Origin: DATHSN01 sp035464115
GTDB lineage: Bacteria; Actinomycetota; Acidimicrobiia; Acidimicrobiales; SKKL01
NCBI GenBank assembly: GCA_035464115.1
Contig: DATHSN010000109.1
Location: 1-12,484 of the forward strand
Length of the DNA stretch: 12,484 bases
Reading direction: 5' to 3'
Each line of letters opens with the position of its first letter. Positions within the stretch are counted from its first letter, which is position 1. The notes beneath the pieces are model-generated. The model was not told the DNA's origin. It was given only the letters and a program-made list of their open reading frames with translations, and ran no database searches. Below, one piece after another: positions 1 through 8,184 of the stretch. The position numbers and the translations under genes were made by a program.

Positions 1-828
1 CTCCGCGCCTGCGGACCCCGCCGCCGAGCCTGCAGCTGTGGCGACGACGGCGTCGAGGTCGACGGAGGGTGTCCTGCCCGGCCCCGGGCCCGCGGTCCGG
101 ACGTGGATGAGGAACTCGACGTTGCCGTCGGCGCCGGTGAGGGGCGAGACCATGGCCCCCATCATGGCCGCGCCACGAGCCACGAGCGCGTCCCGCACCC
201 GGCCGAGCACCGAACGCCACACCGCGGGGTCGCGGACGACGCCGCGGCCGCGGCTCACCTCGGCACGTCCCGCCTCGAACTGGGGCTTGACCAGCAGCAC
301 CAGGTCGGCGCCGGGCGCGGCCAGCGCCAGCAGGTCGTCGGCCACGGTGCGCAACGAGATGAACGACAGGTCGGCCACCACCAGTGGGGCGGGGCCCCCG
401 AGGACGCGGGGATCGAGGCCGCGGATCGTGGTGCGCTCGAACGAGCGGACCCGCGGGTCGGTGCGCAGCCGCTCGTGGAGCTGGCCGTAGCCGACGTCGA
501 CCGCCACCACCTCGGTCGCGCCCCGCTGCAGCAGGCAGTCGGTGAACCCGCCGGTGGACGCGCCGGCGTCGATGGCCCGGCGACCGGCCACCTCCACCGC
601 GAAGCGCGCCAACGCGGCGTCGAGCTTCTCTCCCCCGCGGCTCACGAACCGGGCCGGTGGTCCGAGCACCCGGATGGCCTCGTCGGGCGCGACGAGACGG
701 GCCGCCTTGGTGGCCGGGGCTCCACCCACGGTCACCCGGCCGGCCCGGATCTCGCGTTGCGCCACCTCGCGGGAGGCGACGAGCCCCCGGCGGACGAGCT
801 CCGCATCGAGTCGTCGCCGGGGCGCCGC
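1..828 (-). CDS. tlyA: TlyA-family rRNA 2'-O-methyltransferase (S4 domain + FtsJ-like), 3'-truncated by window edge, start codon abnormal
   Basis: SAM-dependent methyltransferase that in mycobacteria 2'-O-methylates 16S and 23S rRNA, which underlies capreomycin sensitivity. Numbering from codon 828-826: an S4-like RNA-binding segment (RRRLDAELVRRGL, 4-16), the SAM-binding motif DAGASTGGFTD (87-97), VADLSFISL (151-159), LLVKPQFE (178-185) and GNVEF (235-239). The proposed K-D-K-E catalytic tetrad is complete: K68, D153, K181, E238, at almost the same numbers as in M. tuberculosis TlyA. The reading frame is open to base 1 after 276 codons, with an Ala-rich tail, so only the extreme C-terminus and stop are missing. 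Oddity: no ATG, GTG or TTG exists in frame between the upstream gene's TGA (834-832) and a GTG at 765, which would cut off the S4 start. A GCG at 828-826, 7 nt after a perfect GGAGGG, sits where a GTG would be expected. The gene follows the phasin-like gene directly and is probably translationally coupled to it. Family identity is very secure; the start is not. Confidence 0.9.
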
Positions 829-831
829 GGG

Positions 832-1383
832 TCAGCCCTCCGTGGACGCGGTGGCCGACCGCTTGGTGGACTTGGTGGTCTTGGTGCCCTTGGAGGCCTT
901 CTCGGCGGCGGTCGCCTTCTTGGCGGCGCGGGCCGCAGCCCGCTCGGCGGCCTCGACCCGGGCGGTGAGCTCGGCCAGCTCGGAGCGCCGCACCGGGGTG
1001 TAGGGGGCGAGGCGGACGTCGAGCTGCTCGAGGAACGACTCGCGGTCGGCGCGGACCCGGTCGGCCAGATCGCCGAGGGCGGTGGTGAGCCGCTCGCGGG
1101 CGTCGTCGCCGGCATCGCGCAGGTCGTCGACCAGGGCGCCGACGCGATCGGCGCCGTCGTCGATGGTGGTGCCGAACCGGTCGCGGCGCAGCTCGTCGCG
1201 CAGCGACTCGACAGCCTCGGTGAGGCGATCGACGTGCAGGTCGTCGCGCAGGGTGCCGACGCCGTCGGACATGCGGTGCCGGGCGGACTCGACGGCCTCG
1301 GAGAGGTCGTCGGCGAGGCGACGGGCCCGCTCGGAGAGCTCGCGGGCGGCGTCGGAGGGGAAGGTGCGCAGGGTCTCGGTCAT
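832..1383 (-). CDS. Phasin-like / histone H1-tail-like coiled-coil protein, 183 aa
   Basis: Not assignable to a precise family. What is seen: residues about 10-125 are highly charged and almost free of Pro and Cys, with spaced Leu/Val/Ala heptad-like patterns (for example LSERARRLADDLSEAVESAR, LTEAVESLRDELRRD), so a long amphipathic helix or coiled coil is likely. Residues 130-152 form a second helix (SELAELTARVEAAERAA). The tail 153-178 is Ala/Lys/Thr-rich (KKATAAEKASKGTKTTKSTK), like histone H1 or the PhaF/PhaI tails that bind DNA. No signal peptide or membrane segment. This resembles polyhydroxyalkanoate-granule phasins with a DNA-binding tail, or a nucleoid-associated protein; the choice between them is inference. 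The ATG at 1383 is chosen because it begins the helix and overlaps the stop of a 3-codon mini-ORF. The upstream region carries a tandem 14-bp repeat. The TGA stop at 834-832 is followed by C and is in frame with tlyA. Confidence 0.75.
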   Translation of the reverse strand: MTETLRTFPSDAARELSERARRLADDLSEAVESARHRMSDGVGTLRDDLHVDRLTEAVESLRDELRRDRFGTTIDDGADRVGALVDDLRDAGDDARERLTTALGDLADRVRADRESFLEQLDVRLAPYTPVRRSELAELTARVEAAERAAARAAKKATAAEKASKGTKTTKSTKRSATASTEG

Positions 1384-1391
1384 GGGGTCAT
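1380..1391 (-). other. Three-codon mini-ORF (Met-Thr-Pro-stop) overlapping the phasin-like start
   Basis: ATG at 1391-1389 is followed by ACC, CCA and TGA. The TGA overlaps the ATG of the downstream gene (ATGA, bases 1383-1380). A GGAG at 1400-1397 lies 5 nt before this ATG, a better spacing than the 13 nt to the real gene's ATG. Ribosomes may initiate on the mini-ORF and re-initiate on the main gene. Function is inference; the sequence arrangement is directly visible. Confidence 0.35.
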
Positions 1392-1398
1392 GGTAACT

Positions 1399-1433
1399 CC
1401 AGCAAGCACCTGCTAGCAACCAGCAAGCACTTG
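1399..1433. repeat. Tandem 14-bp direct repeat, 21-bp period; candidate operator of the phasin-like gene
   Basis: Two copies of CCAGCAAGCACYTG lie at 1399-1412 and 1420-1433 and are identical at 13 of 14 positions. Their starts are exactly 21 bp apart, two turns of the helix, so a protein binding both would sit on one DNA face. Each copy contains an imperfect inverted repeat (CAAG-CA-CTTG), and a related TAGCAA and a GCTAGC palindrome lie between them. The array fills most of the 59-nt gap between the phasin-like gene and the phosphatase gene upstream. No regulator gene is visible nearby. Confidence 0.5.
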
Positions 1434-1442
1434 TGATCATGG

Positions 1443-2195
1443 TCACGAGCTCGCGGCGAGGTGGCGCTCGACGAGCGCGGCCAGGTCGGCGGCGACCACG
1501 TCGGGCTCGGGATCGACCGGCAGGTGCTCGGTGTGGGTGACGCCCGACAGGACCAGCGCGAAGCGATACCCCAGGGCACGGGCGAAGCGGCCGTCGGTGT
1601 CGGGTCGGTCGCCCACCATCACCCCGGAGGGCCCCATCCGCCGACGGACGAGCTCGGCCATGGCGGGGTGGGGCTTGCCGGCGATGGCCGGGCGGACGCC
1701 GGTGGCGGTGACCACGGCCGCGAGGATCGCCCCGCCGCCGGGCACCTCGCCCTCGGGGGTCGGGTAGGTGGCGTCGTCGTTGGTGGCCACCAGCCGGGCC
1801 CCGCCCCGCACGGCCAGCGCGGCGCGGGCCAACAGGTCGTAGGTGAGCGCCCGGGTGAACCCGACCACCACCACGTCGGCCGGGCCGTGCTCGACGACCT
1901 CGACCCCTCGGGCGCCCAGCTCCTCGACGACCCCCGGCCCGGCGCACACCACGGCGCGCTCCCCCGGCTCGAGCAAGGTGGCGGCCGCCATCGCCGAGGT
2001 GACCACCGCCCCCTCGGCGGGGATCCCGTGGCGGGCCAGCTTGGCCTCGACCTCGCCCACCGGCACCGAGGAGTTGTTGGTGACGAACACGACGTCGTCG
2101 CCCGCCTCACGGAGCCGGGCCACGGCGCGCGCCGCACCCGCGATCGGCTGGTCGCCGAGCCACACCACGCCATCGAGGTCGAGCGCCCATCCCAT
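1443..2195 (-). CDS. HAD-superfamily IIA (NagD-like) sugar/phosphoglycolate-type phosphatase, 250 aa
   Basis: Cytosolic phosphatase of the HAD-IIA (NagD/PGP) family, which hydrolyses small phosphoesters such as sugar phosphates, 2-phosphoglycolate or nucleotides; the substrate cannot be told from sequence. Visible motifs: motif I LDLDGVVWLG with the nucleophile Asp at D6 and acid/base Asp at D8, motif II VTNNSS (38-43), motif III lysine in GKPHP (173-177), and motif IV GDRPDTD (195-201). The C2-type cap lies between motifs II and III. Length is near the usual 250-270 aa. ATG at 2195 is preferred because AGGA lies 7 nt upstream; in-frame GTG codons at 2213 and 2198 would add 6 or 1 residues. 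The gene is divergent from the DUF1015 gene and lies 59 nt upstream of the phasin-like gene on the same strand. It has no paralogue-specific signature beyond the family motifs. Confidence 0.88.
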   Translation of the reverse strand: MGWALDLDGVVWLGDQPIAGAARAVARLREAGDDVVFVTNNSSVPVGEVEAKLARHGIPAEGAVVTSAMAAATLLEPGERAVVCAGPGVVEELGARGVEVVEHGPADVVVVGFTRALTYDLLARAALAVRGGARLVATNDDATYPTPEGEVPGGGAILAAVVTATGVRPAIAGKPHPAMAELVRRRMGPSGVMVGDRPDTDGRFARALGYRFALVLSGVTHTEHLPVDPEPDVVAADLAALVERHLAASS

Positions 2196-2257
2196 CACCC
2201 CATCCTGGCCCACCCCGCTCGACCGGGCTGACGGGGCGGACCTGCCAACATGGGGGC

Positions 2258-3460
2258 ATGGCTCGGCTCGCCCCCTTCCGCGGCATCCGGTACGACACCT
2301 CGCGCACCCGGCTGGCCGATGTCACCGCCCCGCCCTACGACGTCGTCGACGACGCCATCCGGGCTGCGCTCGCCGGGCGCGATCCCCACAACGCGGTGCA
2401 CATCGACCTCCCGGTGCCCCAGGACGGCCGCGACCGCTACGCCACGGCGTGCCACCTGTTCCACGCCTGGCTCGACGAGGGGGTGCTCGCCCCCGATCCC
2501 GAGCCGGTGCTCTACGGCTACCGCATGGCGTTCACCGACGATGCCGGCGTGGCCCGCCACACCACCGGGGTGCTCGGCGCGCTCGTGCTCGCCGCGCCCG
2601 ACGAGGGCGAGATCCTGCCCCACGAGCACACCACCCCCAAGGCCCGCTCCGACCGCCTCGACATGCTGAGGGCGTGCGAGGCCAACCTCTCGGCGATCTG
2701 GGCGCTGGCCCCGGCGCCGGGCCTCACCGACGCCATCGGGGCGGTCCCGGCCGGGGCCGACACCTGGACCGACGACGACGGCGTCGAGCACGCGCTGTGG
2801 GTGATCGACGATCCGGAGCGCGTGGCGGTCATCGTCGAGCGGGTGGGGTCGACACCGGTGCTGGTCGCCGACGGCCACCACCGCTACGAGACGTCGCTCG
2901 CCTACCGCGACGAGCGCCGCGCCGCGTCCGGCGGCGACGCCGGCGCGGCCGAGGCCACGCTCGCCCTCGTGGTCGAGCTGGTCGACGACGAGCTCACGGT
3001 GCGGCCCATCCACCGGCTCCTCGAGCACCTGCCCGCCGACACCGACCCGGTCGAGCTGCTGGCGCCGTGGTTCACCGCCGGCGCCGAGCTCGACCTCGGC
3101 GGGGCCACGGTGGCCCACCTCGAGGCGCACGGCGCGCTCGGGCTGGTCGTCGGCGACGCCACCACGGTGCGTCTGCTGCACCCTCGCACCGAGGCCCTCG
3201 TCGGGGCCCGCGACCTCGACAGCAGCCGCCTCGACGTGGCCCTCGACGCCCTCGCGGGCGTCGAGGTCCGCTACCAGCACGGCGTCGACGAGGTCGCCGC
3301 CGCGGTGCGCCGCGGCGAGGCGGCGGCCGGGGTGCTGCTGCGCCCCGCCACCGTCGCCCAGATCGCCGCCACCGCCCACGGGGGCGAGCGGATGCCGCCC
3401 AAGACCACGTTCTTCCACCCCAAGCCGCGCACGGGCGTGGTGTTCCGCGACCTGCGCTGA
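2258..3460 (+). CDS. DUF1015 family protein (COG4198), 400 aa
   Basis: Conserved bacterial and archaeal family of unknown reaction, sometimes annotated SerC-like after gene neighbourhoods rather than biochemistry. Family marks are all present: N-terminal APFRGIRYD (5-13), TAPPYDVV (23-30), LPHEHTTPKARSDRL in the first third, ADGHHRYETSLAYRDER (204-220), the most conserved block, and C-terminal MPPKTTFFHPKPRTG (379-393). The His pair and Arg of GHHR (206-209) and the PKTTFFHPK block look like active-site residues, but no function is proved. Full length for the family. The start is fixed by homology: the ATG has only a weak GGGGG next to it and no clear Shine-Dalgarno, so initiation may be leaderless or weak. 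It is the only plus-strand gene here, divergent from the HAD phosphatase and convergent with korB. Confidence 0.9.
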   Translation: MARLAPFRGIRYDTSRTRLADVTAPPYDVVDDAIRAALAGRDPHNAVHIDLPVPQDGRDRYATACHLFHAWLDEGVLAPDPEPVLYGYRMAFTDDAGVARHTTGVLGALVLAAPDEGEILPHEHTTPKARSDRLDMLRACEANLSAIWALAPAPGLTDAIGAVPAGADTWTDDDGVEHALWVIDDPERVAVIVERVGSTPVLVADGHHRYETSLAYRDERRAASGGDAGAAEATLALVVELVDDELTVRPIHRLLEHLPADTDPVELLAPWFTAGAELDLGGATVAHLEAHGALGLVVGDATTVRLLHPRTEALVGARDLDSSRLDVALDALAGVEVRYQHGVDEVAAAVRRGEAAAGVLLRPATVAQIAATAHGGERMPPKTTFFHPKPRTGVVFRDLR

Positions 3461-3466
3461 ACCCAC

Positions 3467-3479
3467 GCCCGCGACGGGC
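3467..3479. terminator. Small hairpin between convergent DUF1015 and korB genes
   Basis: GCCCG, loop CGA, CGGGC forms a perfect 5-bp stem in the 25-nt gap between two stop codons that face each other. A stem this short with no T-tract is weak, but it is the only candidate for a bidirectional terminator in the gap. Confidence 0.3.
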
Positions 3480-3485
3480 CTGCGG

Positions 3486-4491
<1,006 letters not shown>

Positions 4492-4499
<8 letters not shown>

Positions 4500-6369
4500 T
4501 GAGCACCCCCAGGATCGCGTCGTGCAGCTCGGCCGCCGTGAACGGCGTGCCCTCGACCTTGTTGACCGACCGGGCGTCGACGAGGAACTCGGCGCGCACC
4601 AGCCGGGACAGCTGGCCCAGGTTCATCTCGGGGACGATCACCCGCGGGTACCGCCGCAGGACCTCGCCGAGGTTGGGCGGGAACGGGTTGAGGTGGACGA
4701 GGTGGGCGTGGGCGATCTTGTGGCCCTCGGCCCGGGTGCGCTCCACCGCGGTGACGATCGAGCCCCAGGTCGAGCCCCAGCCGAGCACCAACAGGTCGGC
4801 GTCGTCGACGTCGCCGGTGACCTCCACCGGTGGCAGGCCCTTGGCGATGCCCGCCACCTTGGCGGCCCGCAACGCCACCATGTGGCCGTGGTTGGCCGGG
4901 TCGTAGGAGATGTTGCCCGACCCGTCGGCCTTCTCGATGCCCCCGACACGGTGCATCAGCCCCTCGGTGCCCGGGATGGCCCACTCGCGAGCGAGCGTGT
5001 CGGGGTCGCGGACGTAGGGCCAGTGGTGCGCCTCGCCATCGGCGTCGACGTGGTTGGGCTCGGTGGCGAACGTGACCGGGATCGGGGCCAGCGCGTCGAC
5101 GTCGGGGAGCTGCCACGGCTCGGTGCCGTTGGCCAGGTAGCCGTCGGACAGCACGATGACCGGCGTGCGGTAGGTGAGCGCGATCCGCACCGCCTCGATG
5201 GCCACCTCGAAGCAGTGCGACGGGCGGTAGGGCGCGAGCACCGGCATGGGCGCCTCGCCGTGGCGCCCGTACATGGCGAGCATGAGGTCGGCGGCCTCGG
5301 TCTTGGTGGGCAGGCCGGTGGACGGCCCGCCGCGCTGGATGTCGATGAGCACCAGGGGCAGCTCGAGGCTGATGGCCAACCCGAGGGTCTCGGACTTGAG
5401 GGCGACACCGGGACCGCTCGTGGTGCTGACACCGATGTGGCCGCCGAACGCCGCCCCGAGGGCGGCGCCGATGCCGGCGATCTCGTCTTCGGCCTGCAGG
5501 GTGCGGATGCCGAAGTTCTTGTGCTTCGACAACTCGTGGAGGATGTCGGACGCCGGCGTGATCGGGTACGAGCCGAGGAAGATCGGCAGCTCGGCGAGCT
5601 GCCCGGCCGCCACCAACCCCCACGCCAACGCCGTGTTCCCGTTGATGTTGGTGTAGACGCCGGGCTCGGCGGGCGCCGGGCGGACCACGTAGGTGTGGTC
5701 GAACAGCTCGGCGGTCTCACCGAAGGCGTGGCCGGCCTTGAACGCCAGCACGTTGGCCTCGTAGACCATCTCGTTCTTGGCGAACTTGTCGCGGATCCAC
5801 TCGAGGGTGGGGTCGACGGGGCGGCCGTACATCCACGACACCAGCCCGAGGGCGAAGAAGTTCTTGGAGCGGTCGGCGTCGCGGGGCTTGACCCCCGCCG
5901 GCGCCACCGCGTCCTTGGTGAGCGAGGTCATGGGGACCTCGTACACCGTGTAGCCGTCGAGGCTGCCGTCGGTGAGAGGGTTCTCGGCGTAGCCCGCCTT
6001 GGCCAGGTTGCGCTCGTCGAAGGTGTCGACGTTCACGATGATGGTGCCGCCCGGCTCCAGGCGGTGCAGCTCGGCCTGGAGCGCCGCGGGGTTCATGGCG
6101 ACCAACACGTTCGGCGCGTCGCCCGGCGTGGTGATGTCGTGGTCGGAGATGTGGACCTGGAACGCCGAGACCCCCGCGAGGGTCCCGGCGGGGGCTCGGA
6201 TCTCGGCGGGGAACTCCGGCAGGGTGGCCAGGTCGTTGCCGAACAGCGCGCTGGCGCTGGTGAATCGATCTCCGGTGAGCTGCATGCCGTCGCCGGAATC
6301 GCCGGCGAATCGGATGACCAGCCGATCGAGCTCCTCGGTCGGGAGCGATCGGGCGGCGGTGTCGGACAC
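4492..6369 (-). CDS. korA: 2-oxoacid:ferredoxin oxidoreductase alpha subunit, gamma-alpha fusion (KorA), 625 aa
   Basis: Large subunit that works with KorB to oxidise 2-oxoglutarate to succinyl-CoA using ferredoxin, an alternative to NAD-linked 2-oxoglutarate dehydrogenase in many actinobacteria. Domain order: gamma domain first (FAGDSGDGMQLTGD, 21-34), then the pyrimidine-binding alpha domain (LGSYPITPASDILHEL from 265; AEDEIAGIGAALGAAFGG; STTSGPGVALKSETLGLA; DIQRGGPSTGLPTKTE), then a C-terminal transketolase-C-like domain starting near 524 (LLVLGWGSTWGS) and ending in the PEMNLGQL block. The gamma domain at the N-terminus is the normal fused Kor arrangement. GTG at 6369 has GAGGGGG 5 nt upstream, an almost identical ribosome-binding context to that of the acyl-CoA ligase gene. 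A TAGGGT -10-like box lies 41 nt upstream of the start. The aldolase gene upstream is separated by a terminator hairpin, so korAB is probably its own transcription unit. Confidence 0.95.
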
Positions 6370-6410
6370 AGGTTCCCCCTCGTGAGCCGCGCTGGTTGGC
6401 GTCGGCGGCC

Positions 6411-6416
6411 ACCCTA
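6411..6416 (-). promoter_or_regulatory. Candidate -10 box (TAGGGT) for korAB
   Basis: TAGGGT fits the actinobacterial TANNNT -10 pattern and would place the transcript start near 6403, giving a leader of about 35 nt that includes the GAGGGGG ribosome-binding site. No recognisable -35 hexamer at 16-18 nt. Not proved. Confidence 0.3.
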
Positions 6417-6465
6417 GCGGTCGTCACCACGGCCGCCGACGCACCGGCGGGCGATCCGAGGCCGG

Positions 6466-6508
6466 ACGCGCGACGAGGGTCGGGTGAGACCCGACCCTCG
6501 TCGTGCGT
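6466..6508 (-). terminator. Strong GC-rich hairpin terminator of the aldolase gene, no U-tract
   Basis: CGACGAGGGTCGGGT (6471-6485), loop GAG and its exact complement (6489-6503) make a perfect 15-bp stem. Four further pairs lie outside it beyond one G-T position (6470/6504). It is 62 nt past the aldolase stop and about 97 nt before korA. No T-run follows in the minus-strand direction, as is common for U-less terminators in high-G+C actinobacteria. Confidence 0.7.
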
Positions 6509-6569
6509 CGCTGCCGGCGGGGACCCGACCCCCCAGACGAGACCTCGCCGGCGCGCTGCTGGGAGTGTT

Positions 6570-7619
<1,050 letters not shown>

Positions 7620-7658
7620 GGTGACTCCTTCGTCGTTCGGTTGGGGGACCGTCACCTC

Positions 7659-7664
7659 ACCGTA
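7659..7664 (-). promoter_or_regulatory. Candidate -10 box (TACGGT) for the aldolase gene
   Basis: TACGGT matches TANNNT, sits 39 nt before the chosen GTG start and predicts a leader of about 32 nt with the GAAGGAG site. The preceding bases (GGGGC) show no extended -10 TGN and no convincing -35. It supports the 7619 start over 7655. Confidence 0.3.
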
Positions 7665-7709
7665 GCCCCAGGAGGGCCGCGCCTCGGTGGTGTCGGGTGG
7701 GAGCGGTCG

Positions 7710-8075
7710 TCAGGCGCCGTCGAGGCGGGCCGCCGCGGCCCGCAGGGCGGCGTCGACGGCGCGCGTCCGACGAGCGGCGAGCACCCGGTCGGCGACGATC
7801 TCGGTGCGGCTGGCGGTGACCCCACCGGCGCGGAAGAAGCGCCGGCGGACCCGCCCGACGACCACCACGGCGTCGCCGGCGTCGAGCACCGGCACCGCGG
7901 TCGGTGCGATCTGGACCACGGGCACCGACTCCGCGGCACGGCCCTCGACCCGCACGGTGACCTCGTAGGTGATGATCTCGTCGCCCGAGGGCAGCGCACG
8001 CCGCTCGGGCGCTCGGGACAGCTGGCCGCGCACGACGGCGAGGTTGATGGCGAGATGGTCGGTGTCGGTTCCCAC
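7710..8075 (-). CDS. Short SSB-like OB-fold protein, 121 aa
   Basis: Resembles the short single-stranded-DNA-binding-protein homologues found in actinobacteria, not the main replicative SSB. Visible OB-fold signs: AINLAVVRGQLSRAP (9-23) as the first strand pair, LPSGDEIITYEVTVR (28-42), VPVVQIAP (51-58) and the strand-turn DAVVVVGRVRRRFFRAGG (68-85), the most SSB-like part. It ends in a basic/alanine helix (ARRTRAVDAALRAAAARL) and lacks the acidic DDDIPF-type C-terminal tip that recruits partner proteins in canonical SSBs. GTG at 8075 has GAGGAG 5 nt upstream. It follows the acyl-CoA ligase gene after a hairpin and precedes the aldolase gene by about 90 nt; neither neighbour explains its role. 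Function is therefore inferred only from the fold. It might bind single-stranded nucleic acid or be a repurposed OB domain. Confidence 0.7.
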   Translation of the reverse strand: MGTDTDHLAINLAVVRGQLSRAPERRALPSGDEIITYEVTVRVEGRAAESVPVVQIAPTAVPVLDAGDAVVVVGRVRRRFFRAGGVTASRTEIVADRVLAARRTRAVDAALRAAAARLDGA

Positions 8076-8106
8076 GGGTGCTCCTCGGCGCCAGGGCGGC
8101 GCGTCG

Positions 8107-8123
8107 CGCCGGCGGTGCCGGCG
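8107..8123 (-). terminator. Perfect 7-bp hairpin between ligase and SSB-like genes
   Basis: CGCCGGC, loop GGT, GCCGGCG. It lies about 62 nt past the ligase stop and 32 nt before the SSB-like start. It may be the second half of a tandem terminator together with the 8140-8167 hairpin, or part of the SSB-like leader. Confidence 0.35.
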
Positions 8124-8139
8124 TCGGGTGACCGGGGAA

Positions 8140-8167
8140 GGACCCCCGCAGCGTACCCGGGGGGTCC
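8140..8167 (-). terminator. Candidate terminator of the acyl-CoA ligase gene
   Basis: GGACCCCC (8140-8147) and GGGGGTCC (8160-8167) form a perfect 8-bp stem with a 12-nt loop, starting 18 nt after the ligase stop codon. No T-run follows. A small hairpin (CCGGGTG/CACCCGG, 8177-8192) overlaps the stop codon itself. Confidence 0.5.
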
Positions 8168-8184
8168 GACAGCGAACCGGGTGC

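Noticed and set aside
103..1416. 437-codon plus-strand reading frame
   Set aside because: Gly/Arg/Ala-rich antisense shadow of tlyA and the phasin-like gene; no domain, and high G+C alone keeps it open.
832..1947. 371-codon frame fusing the phosphatase region to the phasin-like protein
   Set aside because: The first part is a wrong-frame reading of the HAD gene. The phasin-like protein starts at 1383.
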